From the NCBI GenBank assembly GCA_022605405.1, contig JABYQQ010000013.1, positions 1,364,001 to 1,428,000 of the forward strand: 64,000 bases of DNA, given 5' to 3'. Under the pieces are notes generated by a model that saw nothing but the letters and a program-made list of their open reading frames with translations, ran no database searches and had not been told where the DNA came from. Position numbers and translations under genes: made by a program. Shown here in pieces: positions 22,867 through 32,401 of this stretch (position 1 is the first letter of the stretch; each line of letters opens with the position of its first letter). The DNA comes from Earliella scabrosa (taxonomy: Eukaryota; Basidiomycota; Agaricomycetes; Polyporales; Polyporaceae).

Positions 22867-25800
22867 CTACAACTGAATTGCCTGCGATTTCAACACACCC
22901 GCGCGCACCGAGCCCCCGGCGACAGGACGAGACAACTTGTTTTCCCCTGCCTTGACGATGAACGTTGCGCTCGCAAAACCGTCAAGGTTCGGGTTGCCTA
23001 GCGCATCGCATCATCGTTCAGCGCCCCGTCTCTCTAGCACGTCTAAGCAACACTCACTGATGTTCCGCATGGCGTAGTACGTCGCGTTCGCCTGGTTCGG
23101 ATCGAGCGTGAGCGTGAAGAAGCCGCGGTACGAGCCCTCGCTCCACTGCAGGTCCGTGTTGACGCTGACGAGGACCTGCGACTGTCTGTCTGCGTTCGCA
23201 GGGCTCACGTTCGACCCGAAGGACGAGCCCGAGGTCACTGCTGTGCCGGCAAACTCGACACCGATCGCGCCGTTTCCGGTGACGGGGTCGTAGCTGCGAA
23301 GTGAGCTTTTGAGTGTGTACCATCGTTACAGCATCGACGGAGGTCGACTGACGTGGTCGTGTCGTTCGGATCTACCTCGCTGTTAGGCGTGACTGAGCAT
23401 AGTGCTGAGGGTGATACTCACGGGCTAGGTCGCTGACCCAGTTTGCATGCGAGTCTCCAGAAAGGATCAAGGTGTTGCTGATCTTGCCGTTGTAGAGGTG
23501 GTCCAGGATACGGTTGCGATTTGCACGGTAGCCGTCCCAAGCGTCCTATGCGGTATGGTTATATAGACTTGTACGGCGCGGCAAGGTCCCAGGCTGTTAC
23601 TCAAACTTACCACATCGACTGCAAATGACGAGTCAGATATTCCAAAGGGCGTACATGAAGAATCAGGTCACCCACAGCTTCCGCTCTCGTTCAGTTGGGT
23701 GAACACGATCTGCTGCCTACGACGAGCACAATTCAGTTTCGACTCGGGGAGGTCGATGAGGTCAGGCACTTACCCCACAACGCGCCAGATCGCCCCACGA
23801 GTCTTAGACTCGGTCAGAGTGTCGAAGAACCCTGCGGTTAGGAAGATGAGTGCCAGGAGGATCGGAGAGGATGCATCGTACGCACAATCTTCTTGCTCGG
23901 GACCCATGAGCGACCGATTAGCAACGTCGGCAATGCTGTTGATGACTATGGTAAAGTGTCAGATCTGAGACCATTGTGTGACGGACGGCGTCATACATCC
24001 TACGAAACTAATCAGCATACCGAATTCAAGTCGTACTTATCTGGTTCATTAGGGGAAACGTACCAGTGTTGTAGTACAGCTGGACGAATGCAGTACCGAC
24101 AAGGACCCCGCGCGTGAGTATATGAGTAGAGGGCTCGGAGAGGGAGTGGCCTACATCTGTGATATCGCGGTCGTATTGCCCTGTACGATGATGTCGAATC
24201 AGTAAGAGGACTTCTCTTAATATTTGAGGCCTGATCACTGACGGGTGTCCAGCATTGTCAGGTCCTATGGTCCCACAAGAAAGCATTGGTCAACAGTCAC
24301 TCAAACAAGACTAAACTGCGGCGCATACCAGGAGCTTGCCGATTTGGAAGTTCCGCCAGATACGCAACTTGTCATCGGGATCTACCTGACGGATCGGCAT
24401 CCACTCGTGATACGCCCGGACTGCGGCGAGCTTCCTGTCCGTGAAGCACGCGCCAGAGGGCGAGAAACTACACCCAACACTGGTGTCGTTGCTGTCGGCG
24501 GTACCAGCTTTCCAGGCTTGGTCGGCAACTTCATGGTCATCCTAGATATGCCATCGCTTAGCTTAATCTAAATTGAATTGCACAAGATGCGACGCACCCT
24601 ACGCGGAGCCATGATAGGTGGATGTGTATGGCGGTTCATTGCAGCGAAGGCTACGCTAGAGGGTACTCACCAGACTGTAATCCAGGGTGCCTTCTCGTGA
24701 GCCGCGCGCAAGCTCACATCTGTCCGGTACTGGTTCAGACGGAGGCGGTAGTCTGCGATGGTAGCCAGTTCCCGACCGAGCGTCTGACGGCCGATTCTCG
24801 CGCTTGATGCCAATTGTTGTGAATGCCATATGAATGTTATACGACTGTGTTCGAGACCTACCCATTTCCGAGGGATTCATAGATCTTCCGATCAAGGTCG
24901 GCGAGAGAACCAGAGATGTAACGTGATGATTACTCACGTAGTCGCCAAGATGGACGAAGATCTCCGCAGAGGTGTTGTGTGCCGCAACGCCATAGGCATT
25001 GAAGTAACCTAACATGCAATCAGACAAGTTGATGAGTATTAATCAACTACGAGCAGCTCACCGGCTTGATACTGTGAGCAGCTGAATACCGCGAACATGA
25101 GCGGCTTGCCTCCATTGACCTCATCCGCAGGTGCTGTATGTATCCTCAGTTAGACGCGAATGACCATGCCTTCCGAGACGACTCACTATCGGGGCTCGAG
25201 ATCGTACGGGTGGCACCTATGGGGCTCACGGTCTCCGGGTTCGTGCAATCCGCGAACTGGAACCAGTAGTGGGTGTCCGGCTCCAGGTTCTGAGCCTCGA
25301 CCTTCAGCGTAAAGTCAACGTCGTAGCTGGTGAAGGCGGAGCCGGAGTCGATCGGGCTTCCGGACAGGTCCTCATTGTCAAAGATCTTGAACGAGACGCA
25401 AACTGGGATGCTTTGGTCCGGAAGAGTAGTACCGACAGGGACAGCCCGGGTCCACAGAAGGACAGAGGTGTTGAAGGGGTCACCCTGGAAGGCTACATAA
25501 GATGATAGGTACTGACTTGCAGACACACGAGGACGTACGCTCGCCACTGGTCAATGATACGCGTGCCCAGAAGATGTCAGTAAATTTCCATATTCTATTA
25601 AAGTGGTTGATACCTGAATGGGTAAAATTGATGCCTCCGTTGTAGATAAACGGGCTCTACAGCACAGCACGAGCTGTAAGCGCAGCCCATTATATCCGCA
25701 CGGGAAATGGCTCACGGTACTGAAGTCACCACCATAGAAAGTGGGGTAATGCTCGTCCGTGAATCCGTCGGAGCTTTCAGTGTTGCCGAGTTGCCGTTTC

Positions 25801-26022
25801 GCAAATTCAGCGTGACGTCTCAGAAGGGACTTCGTGTTGTGCGATAGCTGGTGATATACAAGTGGGCGCGTGAGTAAAACCACGAGAATGTCCGATGGCC
25901 TCTGGACTCACGTGGGGGGCGTTCGCAAACGGCGAGGAATAGGCCAGATTGCGATCAAATAGTTCGGTCGCGCTCGTGACAATAGAGAACGCAACGCTCG
26001 CAAGTAATGCTGCAGAGAGCAT
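22867..26022 (-). CDS. phoD: Secreted PhoD-type alkaline phosphatase/phosphodiesterase, copy 1, with extreme microexons
   Basis: Predicted 615-residue secreted metallophosphatase. I read 23 exons on minus with sizes 111, 132, 43, 8, 298, 72, 71, 23, 132, 1, 213, 22, 26, 16, 3, 60, 58, 41, 8, 124, 19, 236 and 131 nt. They sum to a complete frame of 1848 nt. The signal peptide is MLSAALLASVAFSIVTSA. PhoD features: VASGDP with LLWTRAVPV (N-terminal domain), FAVFSCSQY, VHLGDYIYES, WITVWDDHEVADQAW, SGDSHANWVSD and VEFAGTAVTS. Exons of note: VAS from 8 nt at 25539-25546, one nucleotide at 24598, 3 nt at 23997-23999, and FDV from 8 nt at 23611-23618. Without the 8-nt and 1-nt exons the frame breaks. 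The likely role is extracellular phosphate release, from family knowledge. The 3-nt exon is the least certain. Confidence 0.85.
24598..24598 (-). other. Predicted single-nucleotide exon (G) of PhoD copy 1
   Basis: On minus, the exon ending in GTC TG is followed by gtgagt...cgtag (72 bp, 24599-24670), then G, then gtgcgt...tctag (56 bp, 24542-24597), then GATGACCATGAA. Only TG+G+GAT gives W-D-D-H-E in frame. Treating the 129 bp as one intron needs TG-AG or GT-TA borders. Confidence 0.75.
25539..25546 (-). other. 8-nt microexon (VAS) of PhoD copy 1
   Basis: TGGCGAGC lies between two canonical introns of 67 and 54 bp. It supplies the end of a Val codon plus Ala-Ser of the VASGDP motif. Skipping it puts a stop right after the join. 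Confidence 0.8.
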
Positions 26023-26583
26023 CCTGCACAAGGAGGGGTGGTCAACTGGTTCTAGGAAGCCCGTCGTATTGCTAGTGGGAAGTATATATAACAGGCCTGC
26101 AGTGAACGTGTATGGAATCGTGATTTAAACCATACAAACACGCTCCACAACCGACCATGAGGAGATGGCTCGATAGGCAGTGCAGACTGTACGTCGACTA
26201 CGAGCACGTTCGTGGGCTTGGCAGGCCATTGGTATTGTCGACGTCCGGAAGTTGTGAAGTGTGGTCATCACACAGAAGTTCGACGCTGACGGGCCGGGGC
26301 TAGACGAGCGCACGCCCAACTATTGGTGAGAAGCCCGACAACCCATACACGTGAGCATTGGTTGTACGTACTTGCTGTGTTCTTCCTCCGGCACTGACCA
26401 GTGCAAGAGACATAATGAGAGGATCGTGCCGTAACGATGATAACGGCTTCGTTCTCACGAACCATACTGAGTCTTGCTTGCAGATGCAGGCTGGTGTTTT
26501 GCTCGTATAAGGAAACAACGAATATCTCGTTTCTTGAGCATGAGGATATCGCATCACTGTCACTGGCAGGCAATACATGGTTT
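26023..26583. other. Intergenic region between tandem PhoD genes
   Basis: About 560 bp holds the promoter of PhoD copy 1 (a TATATATA run near 26080) and the 3' region of copy 2. No supported gene is present. Confidence 0.5.
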
Positions 26584-29500
26584 CTAAGGCTGAGTCGGGC
26601 TCGCCTTTACCTGAGACTTGAGGACACCCGCGAGCACTTTGCCACCCGCTACGGGACGAGACAACCTGTTCGCTCCCGCCTTCACGATGAACGTCGCGCT
26701 CACAAAGCTATCAAGGTTCGGGTTACCTGTTGGCACCACGCGTCAGCATGCCGCTACTCTTGAAGGACCGCTGATAGCTGGATTAAGACTTAGCGGCGCG
26801 ACTCACTAATGTTCCTCATAGCGTAGTATGTGGCTACCGCCTTGTGCGGGTCAAGTGTGAGCGTGAAGAACCCGCGGTACGAGGCTTCGCTCCACTGAAG
26901 GTCTGGGTTCACGCTGACGACGGTTTGAGACATACGATCTGCATCTTCAGGCTTGATTCCCGCGCCAAATGCCGAAGTGGAAGTGACAGCCGTTCCTGCA
27001 AATTCTACTCCGATGGCACCATGTCCAGTGACTGGGTCGTACCTATAGCACAGAGCACATTGAGCCTCAAGCCTGGTTCAAGTGCGGCGGCGAACGCACG
27101 TGGTAGTATCATTGGGATCTTCGCGCGCATATAACCAACGTCAATTGGTGGTATGCCGGCTTGCCTATGCTGCGACACTTACGAGCCAAATCGCTAACCC
27201 AGTTGGCGTGCGAGTCCCCCGAGAGAATGATTGTGTTACTGATCTTGTGGCCGTACAAATAGTCGAGGATACGGTTACGGTTCGCACGGTAACCGTCCCA
27301 TGCATCCTGGCTAGCAGGTCAGTATCGTTCCCAAATCACGCGGCAAGGTCCACTGACGACGTCGACTATGAGGGAATACTTCAATGGCATCGACTATGAG
27401 CTTATGATATACACTCACATTCCCCAAACTCGTCCAGTTGCGTAAATACGATTTGCTGACTACGGATGTAGCGTGGTAAAATTCAGAATGAAGTAGTGAA
27501 CGGACTGAAGCAACTCGACCTACCCAACAATACGCCAGACAGCCCCTCGGGCCTTTGACGCCAACAGGGTTTGATTGAACCCTGATAGAGTCGCCTCAGT
27601 GAGTTTGCATGTACGGTGACATGGAAATGCGTACAAGACTCCTGAGCAGTGCCCATCAGGGAGCGGTTATTGACGGCGGCGATGGAGCTAATGACTATTC
27701 GGCGCTCCTTGAATGCGAGAAAACATGATGGGAGCATCGATATCACGTACAATCTAAAGAAATCAATCACACCCTGTGCATGAGCCTGGTATTGTTCGGG
27801 GGCGTCATACAACTACAACTCACCGGTATTGTAGTACAGCTAAGTTAGAGGTGATGTCAGGCTTCAGCACTAGGTCGGTGTCAACAAAGGGTTAGCACGT
27901 ACGTCGGTAATGTCACGTTCGTATTGACCTGGAAGGAAGTTGTAGGTAGCCAGGTACCAATGACTGTCCGTGCATACTCACGAGTATCAAGCATAGCCAA
28001 GTCCTGATCGCGACTTAGTCTCAGTCACTATGGGAGAGGCACAAGCGACTGACATACCAAGAGCTTGCCGATCTGGAAGTTGCGCCAAATACGAAGCTTA
28101 TCATCCGGGTCGACCTGACGGATAGGCATCCACTCGTGGTACGCCCTCACGGCTGCAAGCTTCCTGTCTGTGAAGCATGCACCTGACGGGGAAAACCTGC
28201 AGCCCACACTGGTGTCGTTGCTATCAGCGGTGCCCGCCTTCCATGCCTGGTCGGCGACTTCATGATCGTCCTACAGTTGATGCTGAGGTAAAGACACGGA
28301 GAGCGTTTGAAACGGGGACGACTGACCCTATCATAGCATGTTCAACATTGTATGATCAGCGATGTATCTAGGAGCACTTACCAGACAGTAATCCACGGAG
28401 CCCTCTGGTGGGCGGCTACCAAGCTTACATCCGTCCTATACTGGCCCAAACGTTGACGATAGTCCGCTATAGTAGCGAGTTCACGGCCCAGCGTCTGACG
28501 ACCGATCGGCGCACTATGTGGAAGTCGGTCAGCGTCAGAAGCCTATGAAACGCATGTTATGACATACCCATTCCCGAGATCCTCGTAGATCTAGACACTA
28601 ATCATTAGCCGCATTCAGGTCGTTTGGATCGCACGGAGCCGTACATAGTCTCCCAGATGGACAAAGATCTCTGCCGAGGTGTTGTGCGCAGCGACCCCAT
28701 ATGCGTTGAAGTAGCCTGTGCAAAGCGAGGTAAGTAACATCGAAGCATTAGACTCAGTCAGAGAACCCTACCATTATAGTAGCGGGAGCAGCTGAACACC
28801 GCAAACGTAAGAGGCTTGCCTCTGTTGACGAGATTCGCAGGCGCTATGCATCTCTTCGTTCAGCACATTCTCCTAGCTCTCTAACAGCTGACGTACTGTT
28901 CGGGCTGGGGATGGTCCTCGTGGCGCCAACCGGGCTGACGGTTCTCGAGTTGGTGCAGTCTGCGAACTGGAACCAGTAGCGAGTGTCGGGCTTCAGACGC
29001 TTTGCCTCGACTTTGAGTGTGAAATCGACGTCATAGCTCGTGAACGCCTCGCCGGAGTCGACAGGATGGCCGAACAGCTTCGGATTGTTGAATATCTTGA
29101 ACGAAACACAAACGGGAATGCTCTGGTCAGGAAGAGGCGGTCCGACGGGCACAGCGCGGGTCCATAGCAGCACGGAGGTGTCCCAAGGGTCGCCCTATAC
29201 ACATGTTGAGAGAATGCATCCCGATTAGCCCGGACAGTGCGTGATACTCACGCTGGCCACTGAAACGCAGAATGTGTTGAATCAAATGGTGAGCTTCCTA
29301 GCATCTTAGTAGCAGCGAACCTGAGTGGGTGAAATTGATCCCGCCGTTGTAGATCCAAGGACTCTGTGCGATGCGTCAACGATCACGTTAAGGCTGTTTC
29401 GAGTTCTGCACTGACGTTGCTGAAGTCACCCCCATAGAACGTCGGGTAATGCTCGTCGGTGAACCCGTTCGAGCTCTGAGTGTCGTCAAGCTGTTGCCTT

Positions 29501-29720
29501 TTCACGAAGTCGACATGACGGGCTTTGAGGGAACGTGTGTCGTGTGACAGCTTGGACCAAGCAAATACTGGATCAGTTCGAGTTTGTGCGACACGACCGC
29601 GACATAACTCACATGAGGGGTGTTCACGAAGGGAGAAGAGTAGGCCAGGTTACGATCGAACAGCTCTGTGGCTCCAGTGGCCACACCGAGGGCTACGCTC
29701 GCTATCAGAATGGAGAGCAT
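26584..29720 (-). CDS. phoD: Secreted PhoD-type alkaline phosphatase/phosphodiesterase, copy 2, same microexon structure
   Basis: This is a tandem paralog of the gene at 22867-26022, in the same orientation and 561 bp upstream of it. Wherever I traced exon joins, the intron positions and phases match copy 1. These include the 8-nt VAS exon (29252-29259), the 23-nt IYEDLGNG exon (28568-28590), the 1-nt exon (28327), the 22-nt exon ending in an R codon, the 3-nt exon (27751-27753) and the 8-nt FDV exon (27358-27365). The signal peptide is MLSILIASVALGVATGA. Motifs FAVFSCS, HLGDY, WDDHEVADQAW, SGDSHANW and VEFAGTAVTS are intact. The C-terminus differs (QVKASPTQP instead of QAIQL) and runs past an AG/gtaaag site, which could be a remnant or alternative donor. 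No disabling change was seen, so I treat it as functional. Confidence 0.83.
28327..28327 (-). other. Predicted single-nucleotide exon (G) of PhoD copy 2
   Basis: On minus: GTC TG, then gtaagt...gatag (54 bp), then G, then gtcagt...tgtag (56 bp), then GACGATCATGAA. This is the same arrangement as at 24598 in copy 1, although the intron sequences have diverged. It restores Trp-Asp-Asp-His-Glu. Confidence 0.75.
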
Positions 29721-30500
29721 GCTGACGACCTGCAGCTGGACCACAGTGTAAGAGGACTCTGGGTAGCAGGCTCATCGTGTCCCAACTTTAATAGTACTTC
29801 TCCAGTTAGGGAAGCGGGTGCCACTGGCAGGAACAGTCCGCAATGGAGCCTCGCGGCACTTGCTGTATTTTAGGCGCATCGTCCGCGGCCCATGACTGAG
29901 CGCACGTTCGTCGAGCTGTACGAGCGATTGGCGTCAGCGATGCTCCACGATGCCATTAAGTCTGAAGGATAGCGGTCAGCAGAAAGAAGGCCATTCGTGT
30001 CGGACCGTGGACCTCGGACAGGTTGCTAGAGTTCTCAATTAGAAGCGCAGAACACCACACGTGAGCGGACGACTGTACGTACCTCTGCATTCTCTCTCTC
30101 ACAACTGTCATGTAGAGGTTGGACCCAGACCTTCGCGCATTGGCGAGTGACCCAATATCGCTCTTCTGCCTCGGGATGAGCGTTGGGAGAAGTTCACGAT
30201 GGCTTTCCGTACGGCCCTCCATCATCACTCGATGAATCGATCCATGTACCAGCAACAGGCTATGCGTGCATCCGAGGCCAGGCGCGACAGTGGCGTAAGT
30301 CGCTGGATCTCCTCCGTCAGAGGGGACAGGCTTAAACATCGTCATGCGATAATGGATCGCTATATTGTTACAAGCTGTCGCATGCCGAAGCGATTTCAGA
30401 CGTGACGAACAAACCAAGACAGTGAGAACAGAACTGGACTGACATAGTAGGAACGAACTTGCAGCTATCACCGAGGGTCAACGTGTACTAATCACGTCCT
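29721..30500. other. Intergenic region upstream of PhoD copy 2
   Basis: Holds the presumed PhoD copy 2 promoter and the 3' region of the aldolase-like copy 2. A minus-strand open frame (29956-30471) has no family resemblance and I do not call it. Confidence 0.45.
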
Positions 30501-31732
30501 CTACTGCTTTTGACCAAAGTCGAAAGAGACACCCTCCTGCGCCTCCAGCGCTTGGAACTGAGGCAGGCCATTGAACCAGCCTGCGAGGTTGGACCCGAGC
30601 ACGCCGTGGGTGTACGCAGCCTCTTCGGGCCCAATCGGGATCGTCTTCCCACCAGTTCCGGCAGCGGCCGCGTCGGCCAGGAGCTGCACTTGACAAGTCT
30701 TCTCCAGTGCGACGTAGAAATGCACTGTGGCCTCGATGGAGCTAGTCGCGACCAGAAGACCGTGGTTCTAACACGCCTTCAGTTTATGAGTCTTCAGCAG
30801 AGGGCTACACACATACCTGAAGAATGACCGCCTGGGATGCAACGAGGTCAGCTGCCAGCGTACAGTAGAGCGCCGGAGATACGGCGGACGGACCTTCTTC
30901 TTGCCCATTGCCTTCACGATGTGCTGGCCTTCCTCCTCGTCCAGCACGACACCCCCAAATTGCTTGTAGACACCATGGTCCTGCAGGTCAAGCACCGGAT
31001 TAAGTCACGTCCACGGCATCGACACGAGAAATCTTCACCTGGTAAAATGCGCAGCTATCTTGAGTTATGATGTCGAGCTCCTTGCCCAGAGTCGAGAATG
31101 CCCGACCGTAGACTGAGTGCGTGTGCGCCGCGCAGTTCGTGTCGGGACGAGCAGCATGAACCGAGGAGTGGATCATGAAGGCAGCCTTGTTAAGGAGCTT
31201 GTTTGGGCCAGATTCGGCCACCTGTACGGTGCCATGGTGGTCGACGAGGAGGAGGTCACCCGGCTGGATCAACGAAAAGTGCTTTCCCTGCAAGGAAGTC
31301 CGGTATGAGAATACGGCCCATCATCGACATGCAGCAATCCACGTACGAACGGGTTGACCCAAAAGCAATCCGGGCGAATGGGGTCCTGTGCCAATGCGCA
31401 GATTACCATGAACATTGAGATCCTTCGCGCCGACAAAGATACTTACCCGGACTGTGATGTGTCCAGCGACGCCTTCGTCGTATCCATGCTTTGCTAACGT
31501 TCATGTATCATGAGTTTGTCTCCGTGTATGACAACAAGAAGTGAGGTAGGAACTGACCGAAGATCCTGAAAGCCTGCGCGAGGCGGAATTTGAGGAATTC
31601 GCGCTCCTTCTCCTTGGTTTCGAACTTAGGTGGCCGTGGGAAGGCGCCCACAGCTGCCTCCTCTGCAACAGGAGTGGGCTTGTGTTGACCGTTTGTACCG
31701 TTCGTTCCGTTCGTAGAAGCGACAGGGGCCAT
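30501..31732 (-). CDS. Class II aldolase/adducin-domain protein, mug14-like (copy 2)
   Basis: Predicted 292-residue protein. Exons are 31558-31732, 31447-31493, 31347-31385, 31039-31287, 30894-30980, 30817-30831 and 30501-30767, the same structure as copy 1 including the 15-nt AVILQ exon. The protein is nearly identical to copy 1 through the core (FETKEKEREFLKFRLAQAF; CAAHTHSVYGRAFSTLGKE). Its leader just before the ATG is almost the same 35 bases as in copy 1, and the upstream 400 bp is also related. It is therefore the inverted duplicate of copy 1 and more recent than the split from copy 3. Metal ligands H, H and H are kept. The substrate is unknown. Confidence 0.9.
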
Positions 31733-31798
31733 GGCGGCGGTGTATAGACTATGGGAGCGGGGGTGTGAACGTGAAGGACCCAACCGCATGAGGTTGAT

Positions 31799-31813
31799 AT
31801 ATGTTCGGCATCC
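31799..31813 (-). promoter_or_regulatory. Candidate shared promoter motif, aldolase-like gene 2
   Basis: On minus this reads GGATGCCGAACATAT, about 67-81 bp before the ATG. It matches the GATrCCGrrCAT core upstream of copies 1 and 3. Confidence 0.4.
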
Positions 31814-31869
31814 TGGCAGATGGACCCGAAACACCGACATGGGTTCGGTCAGGAGTGTGGAGCAGACGA

Positions 31870-32305
31870 AGTCGACGCATATCAGATAGGACCCATGACC
31901 TGAGGGAGTAGATGATAGTTAGTAAAGAGATACCCACACGATCCGTGGGTCGACCTTATACATAGAATGCGTGTACGGTAGAACCAAGGATGGGTGGGAC
32001 AGCCAGCTATGGGTTCATCTAAGATACAGATAGTGAGTCGTTCAGCATATAGAGGTGAGCGTGAACCCATGATCTAGCTGGCTGTAATATTGGTAAGTAG
32101 GTCATCGCTAGTAAGAGTAAGGACATTCTTGTTTTCGGCCGAAAACTAATTCTGCGATACGCGTCAAGTTCATTCTTCATGTCGGATCAGGTGGCACAGA
32201 TAGAGTCAGGGGGCATACAAGCGAAGAGCATCTCGAGCGTCAGAGCTTACTTCGAGGTATTTCTGTAGGGATCCAAGAATACATACAGGTCATATCAGTA
32301 CATCG
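31870..32305 (-). repeat. Duplicated upstream segment of aldolase-like gene 2 (inverted partner at 15920-16370)
   Basis: The reverse complement of this block matches 15920-16370 in the same order and at a similar distance from the gene start. The middle has diverged; copy 2 has a TTTTCGGCCGAAAA palindrome there that copy 1 lacks. Confidence 0.75.
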
Positions 32306-32401
32306 GCACTAGTATTCTTACAACCTGCCGCAAATTAGAAGAGGTGCAGATACAACAGAAGCAAGTGAACTCACAGTCACAAGGCATCCGCGGATACACG
32401 A

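Noticed and set aside
24542..24670. Single non-canonical TG-AG intron in place of two introns and a 1-nt exon
   Set aside because: Both paralogs contain an internal AG-G-GT that gives canonical introns of normal size and the required extra G.
29956..30471. 171-codon open frame on minus between PhoD copy 2 and the aldolase-like gene, with weak likeness to 26300-26580
   Set aside because: No ATG-supported start context or family motif; the likeness is limited to a CACGTGAGC/TGTACGTAC string and could be chance.
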